Part shown: piece after piece, positions 7,973-14,657 of the stretch
How the letters are laid out: every line of letters begins with the position of its first letter
Position numbering within the stretch: position 1 is the first letter of the stretch
DNA from: JBBQWS01 sp038210415
Lineage (GTDB): Bacteria > Actinomycetota > Actinomycetes > Prado026
Assembly (NCBI GenBank): GCA_038210415.1
Contig: JBBQWS010000002.1
Location: 1-64,000, forward strand
Length of the DNA: 64,000 nucleotides
Reading direction: 5' to 3'
The notes under the pieces: model-generated
What the model saw: the letters and a program-made list of their open reading frames with translations, nothing else
What the model was told of the DNA's origin: nothing
The model's database searches: none
Made by a program: the position numbers and the translations under genes

Positions 7973-9445
7973 ATGACGGACAGCGAAGGCAACCTCCCCG
8001 ACGACCTCGACGATTCGGCCGACCTTGACGACCTCGAGGACTTCGACGGGCTGCAGCAGGACCTCGACGACCGGCGCGCGCTGCGGCGGGTCGGCGGGCT
8101 GTCGACCGAGCTGCAGGACGTCACCGAGGTCGAGTACCGCCAGCTCCGGCTCGAGCGGGTCGTGCTCATCGGTGTCTGGACCGAGGGCACCCGCGAGAAC
8201 GCCGAGACGTCGATGCACGAGCTTGCCGCGCTGGCCGAGACCGCCGGTTCCGAGGTGCTCGACGCGCTGATCCAGCGGCTCGACAAGCCCGACTCCGCGA
8301 CGTTCATCGGCTCGGGCAAGGCCAAGGAGCTGCGCGACGTCGTTCTGGCCTCCGGCGCCGACACCGTCGTCTGCGACGGCGAGCTCACGCCCGGCCAGCT
8401 ACGCCAGCTCGAGGAGGTCGTCAAAGTCAAGGTCATCGACCGCACGGCCCTGATCCTCGACATCTTCGCCCAGCACGCCCGCAGCCGCGAGGGCAAGGCG
8501 CAGGTCGCGCTCGCGCAGATGCAGTACATGCTCCCGCGGCTCCGGGGCTGGGGTGAGTCGATGTCCCGGCAGGCCGGCGGCCGGGTCGCCGGCGGTGGTG
8601 GCATCGGTACCCGCGGGCCTGGTGAGACCAAGATTGAGACCGACCGCCGCCGGATCCGTACAGCGATGGCCAAGCTGCGCCGCGAGATCGCAGCGATGAG
8701 CAAGGCCCGGGTCACGATGCGGCAGGAACGCCGTCGGTCGCAGCAGCCGTCCGTGGCCATCGCCGGCTACACCAACGCCGGCAAGTCGAGCCTGCTCAAC
8801 CGGCTGACGGGTGCGGGCGCCCTGGTCGACGACGCGCTGTTCGCCACCCTCGACCCCACCGTGCGGCAGGCCCGTACCAAGGACGGTCGCAGCTACACGA
8901 TCACCGACACCGTCGGGTTCGTCCGGCACCTGCCCCACCAGCTGGTCGAGGCGTTCCGCTCGACCCTGGAGGAGGTCGCCGAGGCCGACCTGATCCTGCA
9001 CGTCGTCGACGGCGCGCACGAGGACCCGCAGGGCCAGCTCGCGGCGGTGCGCGAGGTGCTGCGCGAGGTCGACGCGGCCGGGGTGCCCGAGATCGTGGTC
9101 ATCAACAAGGCCGACGTAGCCGACCCGATCTTGCTCGCCCGGCTGGTCCGGTCGGAGCCGCACAGCATCGTCGTGTCCTGCCGCACCGGGCAGGGGATCG
9201 ACGAGCTGCTCGCGGCGATCGAGCACGACCTGCCGCGCCCTGACGTCGAGGTCCACGCCCTGGTGCCGTACGAGCGGGGGTCGCTCGTGTCGCGCATCCA
9301 CCGCGACGGCATCGTGCTGTCGGAAGAGCACACGGCCGACGGCACCATGGTCCGGGCCCGGGTCGGTCTCGCGCTGGCCGCCGAGCTGGCCCCGTACGCC
9401 CTCGTGGGCCCTGCTGACGATGCACAACCTGCGCCTGTGCGCTGA
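7973..9445 (+). CDS. hflX: GTPase HflX
   Basis: Ribosome-associated GTPase that splits stalled or stressed 70S ribosomes. The HflX N-terminal domain includes FIGSGKAKEL and the subdomain ending RGPGETKIETDRRRI. The G domain has the P-loop GYTNAGKSS (about residues 265-273), the G3 region DTVGFVRHLP and the G4 motif NKAD. The predicted product has 490 residues. The start is placed at ATG 7973 with GGAG five bases upstream; an in-frame GTG at 7955 is weaker. The N-terminus is strongly acidic (runs of Asp and Glu), a common actinobacterial extension. Spacing from the upstream gene is 58 bases. Confidence 0.95.
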   Translation: MTDSEGNLPDDLDDSADLDDLEDFDGLQQDLDDRRALRRVGGLSTELQDVTEVEYRQLRLERVVLIGVWTEGTRENAETSMHELAALAETAGSEVLDALIQRLDKPDSATFIGSGKAKELRDVVLASGADTVVCDGELTPGQLRQLEEVVKVKVIDRTALILDIFAQHARSREGKAQVALAQMQYMLPRLRGWGESMSRQAGGRVAGGGGIGTRGPGETKIETDRRRIRTAMAKLRREIAAMSKARVTMRQERRRSQQPSVAIAGYTNAGKSSLLNRLTGAGALVDDALFATLDPTVRQARTKDGRSYTITDTVGFVRHLPHQLVEAFRSTLEEVAEADLILHVVDGAHEDPQGQLAAVREVLREVDAAGVPEIVVINKADVADPILLARLVRSEPHSIVVSCRTGQGIDELLAAIEHDLPRPDVEVHALVPYERGSLVSRIHRDGIVLSEEHTADGTMVRARVGLALAAELAPYALVGPADDAQPAPVR

Positions 9446-9475
9446 GGTGGTCCGCCGATCGGCCAGAATGAGGCA

Positions 9476-11467
9476 GTGACCAAAGCCCCCCGCCTGCCGA
9501 CCCTCGGCGACGCCCTGGCCGCCGCGGTGTCGGCGGTCGGTGGCGAGCCCCGCGACGGTCAGCTGGACATGGCCCGCGCGGTGGGTTCGTCGATGGAGTC
9601 CGGCGAGCACCTGTTGGTGCAGGCGGGCACGGGGACCGGCAAGTCGTTGGCCTACCTCGTGCCGGCGGTGCTGCACAGCATCTCGGCCCACCAGCCGGTG
9701 GTCGTGGCCACGGCGACGATCGCCCTCCAGCGCCAGCTGGTCGAGCGCGACCTGCCCCGCGTGGTCGACGCGCTGGCACCGTTGCTCCCGCGGCGGCCAG
9801 TGTTCGCGATCCTCAAGGGACGGCACAACTACGCCTGCGCGATGCGGCTGGCCGAGGGTGTGGTCGACGACGCCGACCCGGGTATGGACCAGCTGTTCGA
9901 GCCTGCCCCGGCCACGCCGCTCGGTCAGGACGTCCAGCGGCTGCGCGCCTGGGCCGACGAGACCGGCACCGGTGACAAGGATGAGATCGTGCCTGCCCCG
10001 ATGGAGCGCGCCTGGCGGGCGATCTCGGTGACCGCCCACGAGTGCGTCGGGGCGACCCGTTGCGGCTACGCGTCGGAGTGCTTCTCCGAGCGGGCCCGCG
10101 AACGCGCCCGCGGCGCCGACGTCGTCGTCACCAACCACGCCATGCTCTCGATCGACGCGTTCTCCGGGATCCCGCTGCTGCCCGAGCACGACGTCGTCAT
10201 CATCGACGAGGCGCACGAGCTCGTCGACCGGGCGACCGGTGCGGTGACCGACGAGCTCACGGCGGCCGCTGTCGAGCGAGCCGCGCGCCGGGTCCGCCGC
10301 CTGGTTGCGCCCGCGACGCACGAGTCCCTGCTCACCGCGGCCGACGCGCTTGGCGCGGCCCTCGCCGACCTGCCGCCCGGACGGGTGGCCGAGCAGCGCG
10401 GGCTCCTGTTCGACGCGCTCGTCGCGGTCCGCGACTCCGGCCACGCGGCGCTGACCGAGACTGCCGGGAAGGACAAGGGATCGGGACCCGCCGACCCAGC
10501 GGCTGACGCGGCCCGAGTGCAGGCTCGCGCGGCCGTCGAGGAGGTGCACGAGATCGCGGGTCGAGTCGTCGAGGCCGGTGAGCTCGACGTCGTGTGGGTG
10601 ACCCACTCCGACCGCTGGGGGTCGGCGCTTTGGCGGGCACCGCTGTCCGTGGCCGGGCTGCTCCGCGAGCGGTTGTTCGGCGAGGCGACCGTGGTGCTCA
10701 CGTCGGCGACCCTCGAGCTGGGCGGCAGCTTCGACTCGGTCGCGGCCACGCTGGGTCTCACTGGACCTGGTCTGACTACGGCGCAGACCCCGCGTTGGAC
10801 GAGCATCGACGTCGGCTCGCCGTTCGACTACGCGCGCCAGGGCATCCTCTATGTCGCTCGGCACCTGCCCTCGCCCGGACGCGACGGGCTGTCCGAGGAG
10901 TTCCTCGACGAGCTCGCGGCGTTGATCTGGGCGGCCGACGGGCGCACCCTCGGCCTGTTCTCGTCGCAGCGGGCGGCGGAGCAGGCGGCCGTGGCGCTGC
11001 GACCCAGGCTCGACCAGCCGATCCTGTGCCAGGGTGACGACGCGACGGCCGAGCTCGTCCGACAGTTCGCGGCGGACCCCGAGACCTGCCTGTTCGGGAC
11101 GCTGTCGCTGTGGCAGGGCGTCGACGTCCCGGGCGACTCTTGCACGCTCGTCGTGATCGACCGGATCCCGTTCCCGCGGCCGGACGACCCGCTGGTCAAG
11201 GCTCGGCAGGACGCCGCCGGCGCGGCCGGGTTCATGACGGTGAGCGCGGCGGGCGCGGCGCTGCTGCTCGCGCAGGGGGCCGGCCGGCTGATCCGGTCCC
11301 GCACCGACCGCGGCGTCGTGGCGGTCCTCGACTCACGGCTGGCCACCGCCCGCTATGCGGGCTTCCTGCGCCGGTCGTTGCCACCATTCTGGCCGACCGA
11401 GGACGGCGAGCAGGTACGCAAGTCCCTCCGTTCCCTGGCCGGCTCCCCAGCCACCCCTGCCCCCTAG
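9476..11467 (+). CDS. DinG/XPD-type ATP-dependent DNA helicase with Fe-S cluster
   Basis: Superfamily 2 5'-3' helicase of 663 residues, related to DinG, YoaA and XPD. Walker A AGTGTGKS is at residues 50-57 and the DEAH box (IIDEAHEL) at 244-247. Between them lie four cysteines, C121 (NYACAM), C190 (HECVG), C196 and C202, spaced as in the 4Fe-4S domain of this family. The C-terminal half carries VLTSATLELGG, LFGTLSLWQGVDVPG and QGAGRLIRSRTDRGVV (helicase motifs IV-VI). Likely role is resolving R-loops or replication-blocking structures. It lies 30 bases after hflX from GTG 9476. Confidence 0.92.
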   Translation: MTKAPRLPTLGDALAAAVSAVGGEPRDGQLDMARAVGSSMESGEHLLVQAGTGTGKSLAYLVPAVLHSISAHQPVVVATATIALQRQLVERDLPRVVDALAPLLPRRPVFAILKGRHNYACAMRLAEGVVDDADPGMDQLFEPAPATPLGQDVQRLRAWADETGTGDKDEIVPAPMERAWRAISVTAHECVGATRCGYASECFSERARERARGADVVVTNHAMLSIDAFSGIPLLPEHDVVIIDEAHELVDRATGAVTDELTAAAVERAARRVRRLVAPATHESLLTAADALGAALADLPPGRVAEQRGLLFDALVAVRDSGHAALTETAGKDKGSGPADPAADAARVQARAAVEEVHEIAGRVVEAGELDVVWVTHSDRWGSALWRAPLSVAGLLRERLFGEATVVLTSATLELGGSFDSVAATLGLTGPGLTTAQTPRWTSIDVGSPFDYARQGILYVARHLPSPGRDGLSEEFLDELAALIWAADGRTLGLFSSQRAAEQAAVALRPRLDQPILCQGDDATAELVRQFAADPETCLFGTLSLWQGVDVPGDSCTLVVIDRIPFPRPDDPLVKARQDAAGAAGFMTVSAAGAALLLAQGAGRLIRSRTDRGVVAVLDSRLATARYAGFLRRSLPPFWPTEDGEQVRKSLRSLAGSPATPAP

Positions 11468-12064
11468 CCCCCAACCGCGACCCCCCAAACCGCGACAAGG
11501 GTCCCCTGATGCCATTAGGTCGCAGTTTCGGACCACCCACCAGGAGCACTCGGGCCAGGCGCGTGACCTCGACGGCGACGCCGAGCTCCGCGCCGGCCCC
11601 ACTGTGGTTCAGCCCCTTGAGCGGCGCAGTCTCTGCATGGTCGCGCCCACGCGCCATCACTACGTGCTGCGCTCCCGGCGGGATCCCGTTGGTCGGGTCG
11701 AAGCCGTCCCGGTCGCCGGCCTGGTGCTCGACCGCGGCATGGCACTGCAGGGTCACCGCGTCACCGATCGCCGCGTCGGCCTGCGGGTGGAGGTGCCCCG
11801 ACACGTACCGCGCCGGCCACCCCGAGACCGCGCAGCGGACAGAGCGAGAGGTGCGCGAGGTCCTGGCACTTCTCGGCCCATTAGCGCAGCCCGGCCGCGC
11901 CGAGGGGCTGCAGCACGTCGAAGTCGGCTGCGCACGCCGGTCGGGGCGCCTCAGGGCGCTCGAACATCTCGTCCCAGGCCAAGCCGGAAGCGGGGTCCTC
12001 GAACAAGTCCGCCACGGGTCGACTGTGCGACGGACTCATGGTGCGCAGGTTTGCAGATGATTGC
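11468..12064. other. 597-bp region without an intact gene, probable gene decay
   Basis: Between the helicase stop and the acetyltransferase stop no frame gives a recognisable complete protein. The minus strand contains a 52-codon ATP-grasp stub (listed separately) and then about 380 bases in which several frames are open but none resembles a known family. The region directly after the helicase stop is C-rich (repeated ACCGCGAC-like words). Degenerate coding sequence on the minus strand, fed from the acetyltransferase side, is the most economical reading. Confidence 0.45.
11881..12039 (-). pseudogene. N-terminal remnant of a circularly permuted type 2 ATP-grasp protein
   Basis: A 52-codon frame, ATG at 12039 to TAA at 11881. 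Its peptide contains ADLFEDPASGLAWDEMFERP, followed by RPACAADFDVLQPLGAAGLR. This reproduces the conserved beginning of circularly permuted ATP-grasp type 2 proteins (pattern xxFDEMF..x.xRPxY....LxxLxxxxLxxR), which normally run to about 480 or more residues and sit with an alpha-E protein and a transglutaminase-like gene. Here the stop falls exactly where the family continues into its main domain and no ATP-binding residues follow. Read as a truncated or decayed gene left by deletion. It lies 25 bases beyond the acetyltransferase stop on the same strand. Confidence 0.55.
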
Positions 12065-12559
12065 CTACGTTGCCCAGATCGCGGGCCGGGTCCAGGCGAT
12101 CTCGCGGGCGAGGTCGCCGGACTCGGCGAGGGCGGTCACCTGCCAGGTGTGGGGGAGCGCCGCGACCAGCTCGTCGGTCGGGGTGAGCCGGAAACCGAGC
12201 CGTTGCCAGAATGCCCCACCGCGCCGCGAGACCAGCCAGAGCTGCTCCGCGCCCGCAGCAGCGGCCTGCTCGAACGCGACCTCAGCCAGCATGACTCCGA
12301 GCCCGTGCCCGCGCAGCGCCGGAGCCACTGCGACGCTCCGGATGAGGGCCTGCCCGCTGGCCAGCTCGTAGCCGGTGACGCCGACGGTCTGCCCGGAGCG
12401 GTTCTCGAGCACGGACAGGTACAGCTCGGCGGTGCCGACGCCGGCGAGCGTCAGGTCGCACGCCTGGAGGCACGTGCGCACCGACGCCGTGTCGCCCGGG
12501 GTCGCCACTCGGACGCGGGCCCGGGCAGCGGCGACGTCTACGGCGGGCATGACGGTCAT
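12065..12559 (-). CDS. GNAT N-acetyltransferase, ArsN2-like
   Basis: A 164-residue Gcn5-related acetyltransferase. The acetyl-CoA binding segment LIRSVAVAPALRGHGLGVML is followed by the family pattern LWLVSRRGGAFWQRLGFR. The front end VRTCLQACDLTLAGVG plus VGVTGYE is like the arsenic-locus ArsN2 type. No arsenic genes are nearby, so the substrate is unassigned. ATG 12559 is chosen; ATG 12550 and GTG 12580 are also in frame and no strong ribosome site decides between them. It lies 67 bases downstream of lexA on the same strand and could be read through from the lexA promoter. Confidence 0.78.
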   Translation of the reverse strand: MTVMPAVDVAAARARVRVATPGDTASVRTCLQACDLTLAGVGTAELYLSVLENRSGQTVGVTGYELASGQALIRSVAVAPALRGHGLGVMLAEVAFEQAAAAGAEQLWLVSRRGGAFWQRLGFRLTPTDELVAALPHTWQVTALAESGDLAREIAWTRPAIWAT

Positions 12560-12626
12560 GCTGCCAGGTCGCAGCGTCACCGACCCGCAGGCCGGGACAC
12601 GCTGTGGATCAGATCCGGCCTGCGGA

Positions 12627-13304
12627 TCAGATCCGGCGCAGGACGGTCGTGACCCGACCGAGGATCGTGGCGTCGTCGCCGGGGATCGGGGCGAACGCCG
12701 GGTTGTGCGGCATCAGCCACACGTGCCCGTCGCGGCGCTTGAACGTCTTGACCGTCGCCTCGCCGTCGATCATGGCCGCGACGATGTCGCCCTGCTCGGC
12801 AACCGGCTGCTGCCGCACCACGACCCAGTCACCGTCGCAGATGGCCGCGTCGACCATGGAGTCGCCGACCACCTTGAGCAGGAAGAGGGTGCCGTCGCCG
12901 ACGAGCTGGCGGGGGAGCGGGAAGACGTCCTCGATGGCCTCCTCGGCCAGGATCGGTCCGCCCGCGGCGATCCGGCCGACGACCGGGACGTATGTGGGCG
13001 TGGGTCGTTGGTCGCCCTCGCCGGTGGCGTCGACGGGCTCAACCTCGGGCGCGCGCACCTCGATCGCCCGAGGCCGGTTCGGATCGCGGCGGATGAACCC
13101 CTTGCGTTCGAGCGCGGCCAGCTGGTGCGCCACGGACGAGGGCGAGGTGAGGCCCACCGCCTCGCCGATCTCGCGCATGGACGGCGGGTAGCCGCGCCGC
13201 TCGACGGCGTGACGGATGACCTCGAGCACCTTGCGCTGCCGCGCGGTCAGCCCGGCTGCGTCGGGGGGCCCGTCGGGGATCTCGGTCACGCGCTGGTCGC
13301 TCAC
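12627..13304 (-). CDS. lexA: SOS repressor LexA
   Basis: Transcriptional repressor of the DNA-damage response, 225 residues, dimeric and self-cleaving when RecA filaments form. The N-terminal winged helix contains GYPPSMREIGEAVGLTSPSSV. The cleavage bond is A114-G115 in RIAAGG. The catalytic dyad is S149 (VVGDSM) and K186 (TVKTF). The GTG start at 13304 has AGGAGG a few bases upstream. It is divergent from a LysM membrane-protein gene with SOS boxes in the 197-base space between them, so it is probably autoregulated. Confidence 0.97.
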   Translation of the reverse strand: MSDQRVTEIPDGPPDAAGLTARQRKVLEVIRHAVERRGYPPSMREIGEAVGLTSPSSVAHQLAALERKGFIRRDPNRPRAIEVRAPEVEPVDATGEGDQRPTPTYVPVVGRIAAGGPILAEEAIEDVFPLPRQLVGDGTLFLLKVVGDSMVDAAICDGDWVVVRQQPVAEQGDIVAAMIDGEATVKTFKRRDGHVWLMPHNPAFAPIPGDDATILGRVTTVLRRI

Positions 13305-13386
13305 GCCGCCTCCTGCTGTCGTGGGGCTTTCGCCGCCCGCTGCGGCCCACCGAACCTGTCGGACCGTCGCGGCAGGCTATCCCCGA

Positions 13387-13416
13387 TCGAACACCTGTTT
13401 CAAACACCTGTTCGAA
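13387..13416. promoter_or_regulatory. Two abutting LexA (SOS) boxes near lexA
   Basis: TCGAACACCTGTTTCA (13387-13402) and CAAACACCTGTTCGAA (13401-13416) are two imperfect copies of the actinobacterial SOS box CGAAC-N4-GTTCG sharing two bases. Each keeps one perfect half-site and the same ACCT spacer. They lie about 85-115 bases upstream of the lexA start and 85-115 bases upstream of the LysM gene, so they could serve either promoter. Cooperative binding of two LexA dimers is plausible (inference). Confidence 0.72.
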
Positions 13417-13468
13417 GTGTCGTGGACATTGTCGGTGCTTCGGTGTAGAAATCGTACAGACGTTCGAA

Positions 13469-13484
13469 TCGAACACCCGTTCGA
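13469..13484. promoter_or_regulatory. Perfect palindromic LexA (SOS) box before the LysM gene
   Basis: TCGAACACCCGTTCGA has two perfect half-sites around a 4-base spacer, matching the Gram-positive/actinobacterial SOS consensus. It ends 17 bases before the ATG of the LysM gene and just ahead of its GGAGG, so bound LexA would block that promoter or its early elongation. Confidence 0.85.
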
Positions 13485-13501
13485 TGCCTAGGAGGATCGC
13501 G

Positions 13502-13873
13502 ATGAGCACCACGACCCGCAGCACGCTGAAGCCCAGCACGCTGAAGATCAGCAGCGCGGCGCAGCCGAGCGTCCCCGCGCCGACCGGCCGGTTGCGCCTG
13601 ACTCGGCGTGGCCGCGCGGTGCTCGTGCTCCTGTTCGTCACGCTGTGCTTCGTGGCGTTCTCGCTGGGGCGCACCAGCTCGCAGGCCAGCACCACCCCGA
13701 TCGGCCCGGCGACCCGCGCGGTCACCGTCGAGCCCGGCCAGACGCTTTGGCAGATCGCGGAGACCGTCGCCCCGGGCGCCGACCCGCGCGACACCGTCGA
13801 CCGTATCCGCGAGCTGAACGGCATGTCGTCGGCGCCGGTGCGGGCCGGTCAGCGGCTCATCGTCCCCGCCTGA
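13502..13873 (+). CDS. SOS-controlled LysM membrane protein (ChiZ/DivS-like division inhibitor candidate)
   Basis: A 123-residue bitopic protein. It has a basic Ser/Thr-rich cytoplasmic N-terminus of about 40 residues, one membrane segment (AVLVLLFVTLCFVAF), and an extracytoplasmic LysM domain (VTVEPGQTLWQIAETV through RAGQRLIVPA) for peptidoglycan binding. The ATG at 13502 has GGAGG at 13491-13495. It is divergent from lexA with SOS boxes, the same arrangement as the mycobacterial Rv2719c (ChiZ)/lexA pair and similar to corynebacterial divS. Those proteins delay cell division after DNA damage, so that role is inferred here. No hydrolase domain is visible. Confidence 0.82.
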   Translation: MSTTTRSTLKPSTLKISSAAQPSVPAPTGRLRLTRRGRAVLVLLFVTLCFVAFSLGRTSSQASTTPIGPATRAVTVEPGQTLWQIAETVAPGADPRDTVDRIRELNGMSSAPVRAGQRLIVPA

Positions 13874-13946
13874 ATCGGGGCGCTCTCAGCGGCGACACGC
13901 GGACTTCTTCGTGGCACTGGACACCGGCGGGACTCAGGTCTACGGT

Positions 13947-13998
13947 TCCACAACATGTAGTAGTCACACCGTTGTAGTTCATCCACAGATAGTGGTGG
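13947..13998. promoter_or_regulatory. Possible NrdR-box region upstream of nrdR-nrdJ
   Basis: The 212-base gap before nrdR contains AT-richer, partly symmetric words such as CCACAACATGTAGTAG (13948-13963) and CCACAGATAGTGGTGG (13983-13998). They partly fit the NrdR box pattern ACACwATATATwGTGT in their outer CAC and GTG arms, but not in the centre. The centre-to-centre distance is 35 bases, slightly more than the usual three helical turns. In streptomycetes the nrdRJ operon is autoregulated through such paired boxes, which is the main reason to flag it. Confidence 0.3.
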
Positions 13999-14085
13999 AT
14001 GGCCCACAGGTTTGAGGTGACTACGCACAGGTTGTCCCCAGGATTACCCCCAGATCCGCCCCCATGCCGCGAGGAGGCGAGCCGC

Positions 14086-14547
14086 GTGCACTGCCCCTTC
14101 TGCCGGCACGACGACTCCCGGGTGGTCGACTCCCGGGCCACCGAGGACGGGGCTGCGATCCGCCGCCGCCGGCAGTGCCCCGAGTGCGGTCGGCGCTTCA
14201 CGACCGTCGAGACGGCAAGCCTCACCGTGGTCAAGCGGTCTGGCGCCACCGAGCCGTTCAGCCGCAGCAAGGTGCTCATCGGGGTCCGCAAGGCCTGCCA
14301 GGGCCGCCCGGTCACCGAGGACGAGCTCGCGGTCCTGGCCCACCGGGTGGAGGAGGCGCTGCGGGCCACCGGCTCGGCCGAGCTCGAGGCGCACGAGGTC
14401 GGCATGGCGATTCTGGGCCCGTTGCGCGAGCTCGACGAGATCGCCTACCTCCGGTTCGCGTCGGTCTACCGCAGCTTCGAGACCCTCGACGACTTCGAGG
14501 CCGAGATCTCGCTGCTGCGTGCCGAGCGAAGCATCGCCTCCCCCTAG
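14086..14547 (+). CDS. nrdR: Transcriptional repressor NrdR
   Basis: Zinc-finger plus ATP-cone repressor of ribonucleotide reductase genes that senses (d)ATP, 153 residues. The zinc ribbon cysteines are C3 and C6 (HCPFC), C31 and C34 (CPEC). The ATP-cone begins TVVKRSGATEPFSRSKVL and ends near ASVYRSFETLDDF. The start is GTG 14086 with GAGGAGG at 14071-14077. It precedes the reductase gene nrdJ by 110 bases on the same strand, so it controls its own neighbour. Confidence 0.96.
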   Translation: MHCPFCRHDDSRVVDSRATEDGAAIRRRRQCPECGRRFTTVETASLTVVKRSGATEPFSRSKVLIGVRKACQGRPVTEDELAVLAHRVEEALRATGSAELEAHEVGMAILGPLRELDEIAYLRFASVYRSFETLDDFEAEISLLRAERSIASP

Positions 14548-14657
14548 CAGAACCAGCCAGAGCGCCCCAGAAGGACCCAGAACCACCCCACTGAGGGAAG
14601 TCCCCTCGCCCGCTCAGCGTTGACCCATTACGACCGCACAGGACAGGACGGCAGCAC

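Noticed and set aside
11232..11804. 190-codon minus frame spanning the end of the DinG-like helicase
   Set aside because: A third or more lies antisense to a certain gene. The remainder has no recognisable family and no ribosome site.
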